6,814 bases of DNA from Xanthobacteraceae bacterium (GCA_030037185.1 JASHRR010000341.1:1-6814), one strand, 5' to 3'; positions 1-6,592 are shown, counted from the first letter of the stretch. Numbers and translations are program-made. Notes: a model not told the origin generated them from the letters alone.

Positions 1-713
1 AAGAAAGCTGGCAACATCACGGCAGTTTGCCGCTTGGTATCGTGGAACAGGACAATTCCGCCTTGGGCCGCTCGCAGCCGATCAAGCACCTCGTCAAGCT
101 CGCGGTTCGGCGACATCGGCCTCCAATCGCCTGCCCACAGGTCGGCGCCGAATACCACGATCTGTCGGGCTGCCAGGCGGTCCAGCAGGTATGGCGTCGA
201 AGCAAAGCCGGGGAAGCGGAAGAAGGGTGTTTGCGGCTGTTTGGTCCCATGGCCGTAGAGCACCGTATCGACAGCCGCAAAGCCGCGGTCGATTTCCGCC
301 TCGGCGGCTTGCGGATTCATCCGATCGAGCAGCGGATGCCGAAAGCTGTGGTAGGCAACAGTATGGCCCTCGAGAAGCTCGCGCCTTGCCAGCTCCGGAT
401 GCTCCAGCGCATTTCGGCCAACGAGGAAGAACGTCGCGCGCACGCATTCCCGCCTCAGCGCATCGAGCACCGCGGAGGTCGTGCCGGGCCACGGGCCGTC
501 GTCGAAGGTCAGCACCACCTCTTTGTCGGCGAGCGGCAGGGTTGCAGGAAACTGCTTGCGGCCGACGCGCGGCGCTGTTGCGGCATCGACAGCGATGACC
601 CGCGAGGTCGACAGGGCGTCCGGGTTGCCGGGACAGGGCTGTGGCGCCGTTTGAGCCACCGCTGGTCGGGCAGCAAGCACGAGCGCTAGCAAAGCGGGCT
701 TCAGGACGGACAT
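1..713 (-). CDS. Secreted polysaccharide deacetylase (NodB-like), partial at left edge
   Basis: Carbohydrate esterase 4 / NodB-fold enzyme, expected to remove acetyl groups from N-acetylglucosamine-type polymers or cell-wall glycans; the substrate cannot be told from sequence. The minus-strand frame from ATG at 711-713 stays open to the window edge, giving 237 residues without the C-terminus. Residues 1-20 form a signal peptide (MSVLKPALLALVLAARPAVA, then QTAPQ), so the product is probably exported. Family motifs occur in order: TFDDGP at 69-74 with the catalytic and metal-binding Asp pair D71/D72; a metal-binding H122-S-F-R-H126; FRFPGF at about 165-170; DLWAGDW; and GGIVLFHDT near the visible end, carrying the late catalytic His. 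All key residues seem present, so it is probably active. No convincing Shine-Dalgarno precedes the start, and no in-frame ATG lies just upstream. It diverges from the ivd gene across a long gap. Confidence 0.93.
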   Translation of the reverse strand, partial: MSVLKPALLALVLAARPAVAQTAPQPCPGNPDALSTSRVIAVDAATAPRVGRKQFPATLPLADKEVVLTFDDGPWPGTTSAVLDALRRECVRATFFLVGRNALEHPELARRELLEGHTVAYHSFRHPLLDRMNPQAAEAEIDRGFAAVDTVLYGHGTKQPQTPFFRFPGFASTPYLLDRLAARQIVVFGADLWAGDWRPMSPNRELDEVLDRLRAAQGGIVLFHDTKRQTAVMLPAF

Positions 714-1159
714 CGTTTGTGCATGGCGACGGAGCGAACGCGAGCGGGGACGATTTGCCGCACGACACGACAACGCCGCCGCGACGACTGAGGGCGCTTG
801 GTCCGTCTATGGCTTACCGGGGAGAAAAGCAAATGCCCGCGTCGCCGCAGCTTCCTTAAAAAACCGCGCTAGGCCCGCATATCGGGCGGAGTAGCGGAGC
901 TGTCCTGTGGTCGGCGTCCCGGTCAATCGTCCAAAAATCAATCGGCGAAACTTGCGGGCCAGCCCCCAGCGACTAATATGAATTGCAATCTTGCCATCGA
1001 GGCGCTGGCTGCAGTTTTTCACGACGACGTTTCCGGCGACGATTCGGACCGGAATGGGTTGCGGCAAGCAAAACCACGAGATTTTTGCAATCCAGCAGAT
1101 ATCCGCAGTGCGCCTGACCGGGAGGTTATTGATTCGATAGTGCCGACACTCCGCGGGAC
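714..1159. other. Intergenic stretch with no convincing gene
   Basis: About 450 bp lie between the divergently oriented deacetylase and the ivd region, and presumably contain promoters for both. Open frames on both strands give low-complexity, Arg/Pro-rich translations without recognisable motifs. Small features seen: a short A run near 859-864, a 5-bp inverted repeat (GCCCG, CATAT, CGGGC) at 873-887, and a somewhat AT-richer patch around 970-1000. I could not pick out a reliable -35/-10 pair or a known operator. Confidence 0.5.
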
Positions 1160-1303
1160 ATGGCGAGCGGCGCGACGCCGGTCCGGGCGACCGATTTCCG
1201 CACCGGACGGGCGGATTGGCGGTCGCGCGGTGCCGAGGTGGCAACCCGCAATGCGGCTGACTTTGCCGGTTGTGAGCTGGAGGTGATCAATCCGTGGCTC
1301 TGA
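1160..1303 (+). CDS. Possible small ORF (47 codons) overlapping the ivd start
   Basis: ATG at 1160 opens 47 codons ending in TGA at 1301-1303, ten bases inside the downstream gene, which starts with GTG at 1294. The arrangement would allow translational coupling. By hand count, G/C is about 77% at third codon positions, 68% at first and 64% at second, which is the order expected of real genes in a GC-rich genome. The product would be a soluble, mixed-charge peptide ending in [11 protein letters not shown], with no signal peptide or membrane segment; I do not recognise a family. Against it: no good Shine-Dalgarno lies before 1160, an in-frame stop at 1130-1132 leaves only this start, and the length is within chance range. 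It could be a leader peptide, a remnant, or non-coding. Confidence 0.3.
   Translation: MASGATPVRATDFRTGRADWRSRGAEVATRNAADFAGCELEVINPWL
1279..1287 (+). promoter_or_regulatory. Ribosome binding site deciding the GTG start of ivd
   Basis: GGAGGTGAT is close to a full complement of the 16S rRNA 3' end and lies 6 bases before GTG at 1294. No in-frame ATG near the N-terminus fits the family's length, so this site fixes GTG as the start. Confidence 0.85.
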
Positions 1304-2472
1304 TCCCCAATAGCTGGACGGGTTTCGACTTCGGTCTCGGCGAGGATCTCGACCGGCTCCGCCAATCCGTTGCTGCATTCGCGCGCGACCGCATAGCGCC
1401 GCGCGCCGCCGAGATCGACCGCAGCAATACGTTTCCGCGTGACCTGTGGCCGCAAATGGGTGAGCTCGGGCTGCTCGGCATCACCGTCGAGGAGGAGTGG
1501 GGCGGCACCGGCATGGGCTACCTCGCCCATTGCGTCGCCATGGAGGAAGTGTCGCGTGCCTCCGCATCGGTCGGGCTGTCCTACGGTGCCCATTCGAACC
1601 TGTGCGTCAACCAGATCAGGCGTAACGGCACGGCACAGCAAAAATCGCGCTACCTGCCCAGGCTGATCTCCGGCGCCGATGTCGGCGCGCTCGCCATGTC
1701 CGAGCCGGAGGCGGGGTCCGACGTGGTCTCGATGCGCACCCGCGCAAAACGCAAGGGCGACCGCTACATTCTCGACGGTTCCAAGATGTGGATCACCAAT
1801 GGCCCGGTCGCCGATACGCTCGTCGTCTACGCCAAGACCGACCGTGATGCCGGCGCGCGGGGCATCACGGCCTTCATTGTCGAGAAAGGATTTGCGGGAT
1901 TTGCGCCAGCCCAGAAGCTTGATAAGCTCGGCATGCGCGGCTCCGACACGTGCGAACTCGTGTTCACCGATTGCGAGGTGCCGGCCGAGAACGTGCTGGG
2001 AGCGGTCGGCAACGGTGTCAACGTCCTGATGTCCGGGCTCGACTACGAGCGCCTGGTGCTCGCGGGCGGCCCGCTGGGCATCATGCAGGCGTGCCTCGAT
2101 CTCGTCATCCCTTACGTGCATGAACGCCAGCAATTCGGCCGGCCAATCGGACAGTTTCAGCTGATTCAAGCCAAGCTCGCCGACATGTATGTGGCCGCCA
2201 ACGCCGCCAAGGCCTATGTCTACGCCGTCGCCCGCGCCTGCGATGACGGCCGTGTCACCCGCGAGGACGCCGCCGGCGCCATTCTCTATGCCGCCGAGCG
2301 GGCGACGTGGATGGCGCTGGAGACCATTCAGTGTCTCGGCGGCAACGGCTACATCAACGAATTTCCGGCCGGCCGCCTGCTGCGCGATGCCAAGCTCTAC
2401 GAGATCGGCGCCGGCACCAGCGAGATCCGCCGCATGCTGATCGGACGGGAGATTTATGAGAAGACGCGGTGA
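1294..2472 (+). CDS. ivd: Isovaleryl-CoA dehydrogenase
   Basis: FAD-dependent acyl-CoA dehydrogenase that oxidises isovaleryl-CoA to 3-methylcrotonyl-CoA in leucine catabolism, passing electrons to ETF. It has 392 residues, the normal length. Family sequences visible in order are an N-terminal helical part, the flavin/substrate segment [33 protein letters not shown] (very close to other isovaleryl-CoA dehydrogenases), [39 protein letters not shown] and [17 protein letters not shown]. The diagnostic point is the catalytic base: in this subfamily it sits in the [11 protein letters not shown] helix, here E252, while the position used by medium- and short-chain enzymes (YEGT) holds Ala, here A373 in EIGAGT. 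That favours isovaleryl-CoA over a general acyl-CoA substrate. Translation starts at GTG behind a strong Shine-Dalgarno. No methylcrotonyl-CoA carboxylase genes follow, although they often do elsewhere. Confidence 0.96.
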   Translation: MALIPNSWTGFDFGLGEDLDRLRQSVAAFARDRIAPRAAEIDRSNTFPRDLWPQMGELGLLGITVEEEWGGTGMGYLAHCVAMEEVSRASASVGLSYGAHSNLCVNQIRRNGTAQQKSRYLPRLISGADVGALAMSEPEAGSDVVSMRTRAKRKGDRYILDGSKMWITNGPVADTLVVYAKTDRDAGARGITAFIVEKGFAGFAPAQKLDKLGMRGSDTCELVFTDCEVPAENVLGAVGNGVNVLMSGLDYERLVLAGGPLGIMQACLDLVIPYVHERQQFGRPIGQFQLIQAKLADMYVAANAAKAYVYAVARACDDGRVTREDAAGAILYAAERATWMALETIQCLGGNGYINEFPAGRLLRDAKLYEIGAGTSEIRRMLIGREIYEKTR

Positions 2473-2855
2473 CGGGGCGCAGCACATGAAAATGGTTTGA
2501 AGATTTTTGTCGCCGGTCCTGGCGTCGTCACATCGCTCTGTCGGCTTTGCGGCATCAATATCCGGCCGCTGATTGGAGCGCATTTGCGGCCTGTGATTAA
2601 TACTGCGGTCTCGGTAGCGATGAGGTCTAACGGCATTCGGGTTTACCGGGGTTCGCACGCGCCCCCTCCCGGACGCGGGTGAAGGCGAGCAGGGGCATGC
2701 GCCAAAACGTCGCCCAAGGTACAGGCAAAATTAACCACGACGGCAGATGGTGGCGGCCCGAACCATCATAGCGGGCGCTGCTTCACCATTTGTTTTCGAC
2801 GTCTCCGCCAAGCTGGGCCCGCGCAAAACGCCCAAGGACTTGCCGGACAGCGAGC
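2473..2855. other. Intergenic stretch with no convincing gene
   Basis: About 380 bp follow the ivd stop. A TTG-initiated 61-codon frame from 2497 and a 60-codon frame on the other strand have no recognisable motifs and no good ribosome binding site. I see no clear intrinsic terminator after ivd. The AT-richer patch at about 2725-2745 could belong to a promoter for the Hpt-like gene, but no consensus pair stands out. Confidence 0.45.
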
Positions 2856-3284
2856 ATGAGCGAACCTTTACAGCGATTGGTCTTCCTGAAGGACTTGCGT
2901 CAGCCCTTTTTCCTCAAGGAATTGCCCGCGAGCGTTGCGCACGAGCCGCCGATCGATTTGCGACACTTGGCGCGCATGTCGCTTGGCAGGCGGCAGCTCG
3001 AATGCGAGGTCCTGGAATTGTTCGATCGCCAGGCGGAAATGCTCCTTCGCTGCGTGCAGGAAGCGGGGCCGGTGAGGGTCGCAAGCGTCGCGCAAATGCT
3101 CGCCGGATCGGCGCGGGGGATTGGCGCGTGGCGGGTGGCGGAAGCCGCCGAGGCCTTGCAAAGAGCCGTCATGGAGAATCGTAAGCTCGCCTCGACATTT
3201 CAGGTGCTGGAGTGTGCGGTCGGCGACGCCCGGCTTGCCATTTGCGCGATGCTGCGCATCCACTCTGGGCCTGATCACGCATGA
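2856..3284 (+). CDS. Hpt-domain-like protein lacking the phospho-accepting histidine
   Basis: Small soluble protein of 142 residues resembling histidine-containing phosphotransfer (Hpt) domains of alphaproteobacterial signalling systems. The first part (about 1-35) is unassigned; the four-helix core begins near PIDLRHLARMSLGRRQLECE, continues with EVLELFDRQAEMLL, and reaches the signature region VAQMLAGSARGIGAWRVAEA. In active Hpt domains this segment reads like AHxLKGSARxxGA, where His receives the phosphoryl group; here that position is Gln80 (codon CAA at 3093-3095) and the Lys is Ala. The fold looks kept, but phosphotransfer should be lost. I chose ATG 2856 because homology begins after it; the frame is also open from ATG 2790, which would add 22 Arg/Ser-rich residues. 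No strong Shine-Dalgarno supports either start. No kinase or response regulator is adjacent. It may instead bind a partner without phosphotransfer, or be drifting. Confidence 0.68.
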   Translation: MSEPLQRLVFLKDLRQPFFLKELPASVAHEPPIDLRHLARMSLGRRQLECEVLELFDRQAEMLLRCVQEAGPVRVASVAQMLAGSARGIGAWRVAEAAEALQRAVMENRKLASTFQVLECAVGDARLAICAMLRIHSGPDHA

Positions 3285-3432
3285 CAGTCGCAACGAAGCC
3301 GGCACGTTTGTCTTGCGCACTCCGACGCCCGCCTTGCACAGGGGGGTTACCATAAGCGCACGCGCGCTCTGGCGCCCCACACGTTGACCATATATAGGAG
3401 TGCGCTCGGCTGATCCGGGCAATCTCTCCGGT

Positions 3433-3479
3433 TCGGGCCAAATCGGGCCATATGGTCAAAATTCGCGCATGGTCAAAAT
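3433..3479 (+). repeat. Two nested pairs of short direct repeats at the ferredoxin start
   Basis: TCGGGCCA occurs at 3433-3440 and 3443-3450 (10-bp period). ATGGTCAAAAT occurs at 3452-3462 and again at 3469-3479 (17-bp period). The second ATGGTCAAAAT is the actual start of the ferredoxin gene; the first is an out-of-frame copy whose reading frame hits a stop after about 30 codons. Both pairs are exact. Confidence 0.8.
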
Positions 3480-3789
3480 CACTTTCACCGACAACACCGG
3501 CAGTTCGCGGACGATCGATGCGGAGCCTGGATCGACCGTGATGGAGACGGCGATCAAGCACGGAGTGCCGGGGATTGAGGCTGAATGTGGCGGCGCCTGT
3601 GCGTGCGCGACCTGCCACATCTATGTCGATGAGGCGTGGCGTGAGACGGTTGGTCCGCCGTCCCCGATGGAAGAGGACATGCTCGATTTCGGCTACGATG
3701 TGCGGGCGAATTCGCGCTTGTCGTGCCAGATCAAAGTGACCGAGGCGCTCGACGGCCTCGTGGTCGCGACGCCGGAGCGTCAAGCCTGA
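3469..3789 (+). CDS. [2Fe-2S] ferredoxin, adrenodoxin/FdVI type
   Basis: Small cytoplasmic electron carrier of 106 residues. Ligands to the [2Fe-2S] cluster follow the adrenodoxin pattern C-x5-C-x2-C...C: C40, C46 and C49 in [12 protein letters not shown], and C86 in RLSCQIKV. C44 is an extra cysteine inside the loop, not expected to be a ligand. The acidic segment MEEDMLDF is the partner-docking region of this family. The sequence closely resembles the single-copy FdVI-like ferredoxins of Rhizobiales, thought to serve iron-sulfur cluster assembly and other monooxygenase-like partners; the partner here is unknown. MVKITF is the usual N-terminus, so I chose ATG 3469, although the frame is open from a GTG at 3400 whose GGAG is too close to act. 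No strong Shine-Dalgarno is visible. The 180-bp upstream gap includes TATATAGGAG at 3391-3400, without a convincing matching -35. The soxC gene follows 152 bp later on the same strand. Confidence 0.95.
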   Translation: MVKITFTDNTGSSRTIDAEPGSTVMETAIKHGVPGIEAECGGACACATCHIYVDEAWRETVGPPSPMEEDMLDFGYDVRANSRLSCQIKVTEALDGLVVATPERQA

Positions 3790-3828
3790 CTCCCACGGAC
3801 TGGACGGCAATTGGTGCCGGTGCTTGTG

Positions 3829-3854
3829 GAGCTGGACCCGCGAGCTGGACCCGC
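3829..3854 (+). repeat. 13-bp tandem repeat between ferredoxin and soxC
   Basis: GAGCTGGACCCGC is repeated exactly at 3829-3841 and 3842-3854. It is followed by a degenerate third unit at 3855-3867 that begins GACCTGGAC. It lies in the 152-bp spacer, about 90 bp before the soxC start. Confidence 0.8.
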
Positions 3855-3928
3855 GACCTGGACACCTCAACCATGAAGGCGCAGGATCACCGCATCGGGA
3901 CCGGCGGGTACCCGATGCCTGTGTCTCC

Positions 3929-3936
3929 GAGGGGAG
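3929..3936 (+). promoter_or_regulatory. Ribosome binding site deciding the soxC start
   Basis: GAGGGGAG sits 5 bases before ATG 3942. The in-frame ATG codons at 3873 and 3915 lack such a site, so 3942 is preferred; it also gives a normal twin-arginine leader. Confidence 0.8.
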
Positions 3937-3941
3937 CGAAC

Positions 3942-5264
3942 ATGACCAAATCCAGACATGGCCGGGGGCCGCAGTCCGTCCCGCGCGTGGCCGGCAACGG
4001 CCTGATCGATCGCCGTGCGCTGCTGTCGCAAGGCGCTGCAATCGCCGGCGCGGCGGGTGTTGGCGCAGTCGGTGCCGCCACCGGCGCGGCTGCCGAACCG
4101 CTTACCAATGATCCATGGAGCCTTGCGCCCGGCACTCCGATTCCGCCCTACGGCCAGCCGTCGCGGTTCGAAGACAAAACCGTGCGCACGCTGACCAATC
4201 CGAAGCTCGAGCCGCGCGGCAGCGCGGCGCGCACGCCGCATCATCTGCTCAACGGCACGATCACGCCGAACGGCCTGCACTTCGTCATTGCGCGCGGCGG
4301 CTTTCCGGACATCGATCCGCACAAGCACAAGCTTGTGATCCATGGCCGCGTCAGGCAGCCGATGACGTTCACGGTTGAAGCTCTGCTGCGCTATCCGATG
4401 ACATCGCGCGTAACCTTCCTCGAGTGCGGCGGCAACAGCGCGCCGCTCTATTCCAAGGACCCGATCCAGGCCAACCTCCAGGCCCTGCACGGCCTTCTCT
4501 CCTGCGCGGAATGGACCGGCGTCAGGCTCTCGATCTTGTTCGAGGAAGCCGGCATCGATCCCGACTGCAAGTGGTTTGTGGCGGAAGGCGCCGACGCACC
4601 GACCATGAACCGCAGCATCCCGGTCAGCAAAGCCATGGATGACGCGATGATCGCGCTCTACCAGAACGGCGAACGCCTCAATCCGTCGAACGGCTACCCG
4701 ATGCGCCTGCTGCTGCCCGGTTATGAGGGCAACATGAACGTGAAGTGGTTGCGCCGGATCAAGGCCGTGGACGGCCCGATCATGGCGCAGAACGAAACCA
4801 TGGGCTACACGATCCTGCTGCCGAGCGGAAAGGCATGGCAGTTCTTCTACCCGCAGGAGGTCAAATCTTTCATCTCGCATCCGTCGCCCGGGATGACCCT
4901 GGAGGGCGCCGGCTTCTACGAGATTTCGGGCCTTGCATGGTCGGGCAACGGCCGCATCAGCAAAGTCGAAGTGTCCGCCGACGGTGGCAAGAGCTGGGCG
5001 CTGGCCGCCCTACAGGCGCCGGTGCTGAGCAAGGCGCTGACGCGCTTCCGCATGCCGTGGGATTGGGACGGCACACCGGCGGTGCTGCTCAGCCGGGCGA
5101 CCGACGAGGCCGGCAATGTGCAGCCGAGCCGCGCCGCCTTCCTGGCCGAGCGCGGCCAGCCGAGGACGTCCCCGCCCGTTACGGCATTCCCAATGGAGCA
5201 CTGCAATGTGATCTCCAGCTGGGGCGTGGGCGCCAAGGGGGAGGTGACCAATGTCTATGTTTGA
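3942..5264 (+). CDS. soxC: SoxC: molybdenum subunit of sulfane/sulfite dehydrogenase
   Basis: Periplasmic molybdenum-cofactor protein of the sulfite oxidase family, 440 residues. With SoxD it removes six electrons from sulfane sulfur bound to the carrier SoxY in thiosulfate oxidation; some relatives act as sulfite dehydrogenases. Residues 1-51 form a Tat-type leader: R24-R25 in DRRALL, an Ala/Gly-rich core, and likely cleavage around GAAA-EPL, fitting a cofactor-loaded export substrate. The oxidoreductase domain spans about 100-290, starting ITPNGLHFVIARGG and containing FLECGGNSAPLYS, where C162 should coordinate molybdenum; GYPMRLLLPGYEGNMNVKWLRR is a strongly SoxC-like block. The dimerisation domain follows (about 315-430; GFYEISGLAWSGNGRISKVEVSADGGKSW). 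The motif reads CGGNS, not the CAGNRR of classical sulfite oxidases, favouring SoxC. Its last 14 bases overlap soxD. No other sox genes are in the window. Confidence 0.94.
   Translation: MTKSRHGRGPQSVPRVAGNGLIDRRALLSQGAAIAGAAGVGAVGAATGAAAEPLTNDPWSLAPGTPIPPYGQPSRFEDKTVRTLTNPKLEPRGSAARTPHHLLNGTITPNGLHFVIARGGFPDIDPHKHKLVIHGRVRQPMTFTVEALLRYPMTSRVTFLECGGNSAPLYSKDPIQANLQALHGLLSCAEWTGVRLSILFEEAGIDPDCKWFVAEGADAPTMNRSIPVSKAMDDAMIALYQNGERLNPSNGYPMRLLLPGYEGNMNVKWLRRIKAVDGPIMAQNETMGYTILLPSGKAWQFFYPQEVKSFISHPSPGMTLEGAGFYEISGLAWSGNGRISKVEVSADGGKSWALAALQAPVLSKALTRFRMPWDWDGTPAVLLSRATDEAGNVQPSRAAFLAERGQPRTSPPVTAFPMEHCNVISSWGVGAKGEVTNVYV
5239..5247 (+). promoter_or_regulatory. Ribosome binding site of soxD inside the soxC 3' end
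   Basis: GGGAGGTGA within the last codons of soxC gives a 6-base spacing from its GGAGG core to ATG 5251. The second ATG at 5257 would be 12 bases away, so 5251 is preferred. Its position inside soxC suggests coupled translation of the two subunits. Confidence 0.8.
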
Positions 5265-5793
5265 GGCATCGACCTGCGCCCGCGCCGCCATCGCGGTCGC
5301 GTTTGCGCTTCACGCGGGCGCCGCCGCGGCCGCGGACACCCCTCGCCTCGGGCAGCCGATCTCGCCGGCGGATGCCGCTCAATGGGACATCAGCATCGGG
5401 CCGGACGGTGCTGGCCTGCCGGCGGGGAGCGGAACGCCGGCCCAGGGCGCCGTTGTCTATGCCCAAAAATGTGCCGCGTGCCACGGCGACAAGGGCGAAG
5501 GCCGGACCAACAATCGCCTGGTCGGCGGCCAGATCACGGGCGGCGGGCCGGTCGTCAAGACCGTGGGCAGCTACTGGCCCTATGCCACCACTTTGTTCGA
5601 CTTCACGCGCCGCGCCATGCCGTGGACCGCACCGAAATCGCTCAGCGACAATGAGGTCTATGCGGTGACGGCGTATATTCTGCGGCTCAACGGCATCATC
5701 GGCGACAACGACGTGATCGACGCCAAGACGCTTGCGCAGGTGAAAATGCCCAACCGGGACGGCTTCATTCCGCTGTTCCCGGGCAAGCATTAA
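5251..5793 (+). CDS. soxD: SoxD: short single-heme cytochrome c subunit
   Basis: Periplasmic c-type cytochrome, 180 residues, expected to take electrons from the SoxC molybdenum centre and pass them to a soluble cytochrome c. Residues 1-28 form a Sec signal peptide with an Ala-rich core ending AAAAA-DTPRLG. One heme-binding motif is present, C74-A-A-C-H78 followed by GDKGEG, and M123 in RRAMPW is the likely axial ligand. The flanking text WDISIGPDGAGLPAGSG, SYWPYATTLFDFTRRAMPW and DNEVYAVTAYILRLNGII is typical of SoxD. The well-studied Paracoccus SoxD is about twice this length and has a second heme domain, which is missing here; there is no sign of a frameshift or a lost 3' part, because the C-terminus NRDGFIPLFPGKH looks natural. 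It overlaps soxC by 14 bases in another frame, so the two are surely one operon. Confidence 0.94.
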   Translation: MSMFEASTCARAAIAVAFALHAGAAAAADTPRLGQPISPADAAQWDISIGPDGAGLPAGSGTPAQGAVVYAQKCAACHGDKGEGRTNNRLVGGQITGGGPVVKTVGSYWPYATTLFDFTRRAMPWTAPKSLSDNEVYAVTAYILRLNGIIGDNDVIDAKTLAQVKMPNRDGFIPLFPGKH

Positions 5794-5796
5794 GAT

Positions 5797-6242
5797 TCAG
5801 ACGCCCGCAATGAGCCGTCGTGCGGACGCCGTAGGCGTCGTATCCCACGCCGAACTGCGCCCCCAGCAGCGCTTGAATGACGAGATGGCTCGGGTGGCGA
5901 ATGAAGCTGTAAATACTGGTGGTGACGAGGCTGTGACCCGCGCTCGAGCGCCACCAGCCCGCTGGACCGGTTGCCGAGCCGGTAGACGGGCCAAATCCGC
6001 AGCGCGCCGCCCACCGCGAACAGAATGACTCCAAGCCAGCGAACGGTATCGCCATTGAGATAAGCGGACGCCCCACCACCCGCAAAAATCGCAATCACCC
6101 GGCGATTGGCTCGATCCTCGCGCATGCCGATAGTCGAGTTTCCGCCGGCCAACAACGCGGCCACCGACGGCGAGACCAAGAAAGACGCCGCAGTCGAAAA
6201 GATGATCGCAGAGCGCGCGGCCGTCGCCAGCACATCAGCCAT
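5797..6242 (-). pseudogene. Decayed isoprenylcysteine carboxylmethyltransferase-family gene
   Basis: Remnant of an integral membrane methyltransferase of the ICMT/PEMT-like group. ATG at 6240-6242 follows a good GGAGGA (6246-6251). The first frame shows a hydrophobic N-terminus, then MREDRANRRVIAIF, DTVRWLGVILFAVGGALRIW and VYRLGNRSSGLVALERG. There the frame breaks: the expected continuation GHSLVTTSIYSFIRHPSHL is read one base off, as if one G were added in the GGG complementary to 5937-5939. Only three residues then separate the RHPSHL motif from ALLGAQFGVGYDAY; intact relatives have roughly 35 more there, including a membrane segment and the Glu region. A second shift occurs after GVRT: the usual ending RLIAGV and stop lie in the third frame, at 5797-5799. 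A further small loss near ASAYL-NGD is possible. The gene converges on soxD with 3 bases between stops. Sequencing error could explain the shifts, but not the missing core. Confidence 0.82.
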
Positions 6243-6592
6243 CGCTCCTCCATCTGGATCACGCCATCCCGCCGCCCCCTCTCCCGGCTCGCGGGAGAGG
6301 GCCTTCCGGCAGCTCCCTGCGACTGAGCGGCATTTCCCGCAAGCCGGGAGAGAAGCGCCGCATGCGCTTGCCCTGGGCGCCGGGAGGCCAACAGCAAAAT
6401 TTTGGCGACTGCATTTCTCGAAAGCCTCGGCGCTTCATGGACCATGCCTTTGCGGCTTGCATGGCTGCCCTCCCGAAATCGGCAGGCCGCGAAAGCCGGA
6501 ATTGCGCCGCAATCCGCACGCACCAATCATTCCCCGGCTGGCGATCTGATGGCCCATTGATGCCGGCCAGCCGTCACGCTTGCATTTTCCGG
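6243..6592. other. Gap between two broken genes, holding a palindrome pair
   Basis: About 350 bp lie between the start of the methyltransferase remnant and the stop of the truncated glyoxalase-fold gene. It contains the Shine-Dalgarno of the remnant, the REP-like pair (entered separately), and about 240 bp with no recognisable coding. Open frames on both strands read through the palindromes and give Arg/Pro/Gly-rich products. The missing C-terminal half of the glyoxalase-fold gene is not recognisable here in any frame. Confidence 0.55.
6277..6352. repeat. REP/BIME-like pair of inverted palindromes
   Basis: The first unit, 6277-6301, is a perfect 10-bp stem (CCCTCTCCCG / CGGGAGAGGG) with a 5-base loop GCTCG. 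The second unit, 6333-6351, is a weaker stem around TCCCG-CAAGC-CGGGA. Read on the minus strand, the second (6335-6352) matches the first (6279-6296) at 17 of 18 bases, so the two copies face each other, as in bacterial interspersed mosaic elements. Extragenic GC-rich palindromes of this CTCTCCCG type are common in Rhizobiales genomes. Confidence 0.75.

Noticed and set aside
94..768. Minus-strand 224-codon and plus-strand 220-codon frames over the deacetylase
   Set aside because: Both are out of frame with the deacetylase, whose motifs, signal peptide and catalytic residues are all in the frame starting at 713.
1126..2658. A 510-codon open frame on the minus strand covering the ivd gene
   Set aside because: It is antisense to a clear isovaleryl-CoA dehydrogenase and is kept open by the G/C-biased third positions of that gene; its translation has no recognisable domain.
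2747..3184. A 145-codon plus-strand frame overlapping the Hpt-like gene
   Set aside because: Its translation is Arg/Gly/Ala-rich without motifs, and the overlapping frame shows Hpt-family helices.
3369..3390. Possible sigma-54 promoter (CTGGCGC...TTGACC) before the ferredoxin
   Set aside because: The GG and GC elements do not fall at the required ten-base separation.
3384..3400. Possible sigma-70 promoter built from TTGACC and TATATA before the ferredoxin
   Set aside because: The two boxes are almost adjacent, far short of the usual 16-18 base spacer, so they cannot work together.
3169..4041. A 290-codon minus-strand frame across the ferredoxin
   Set aside because: It runs antisense through the ferredoxin and spacer, with no recognisable domain.
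3867..4880. A 337-codon minus-strand frame opposite soxC
   Set aside because: Antisense shadow of soxC, Arg/His/Ala-rich with no motifs.
6095..6549. Frames of 86-147 codons on both strands across the palindromes
   Set aside because: They are read through palindromic repeat sequence and give low-complexity products; no ribosome binding site or family match is visible.
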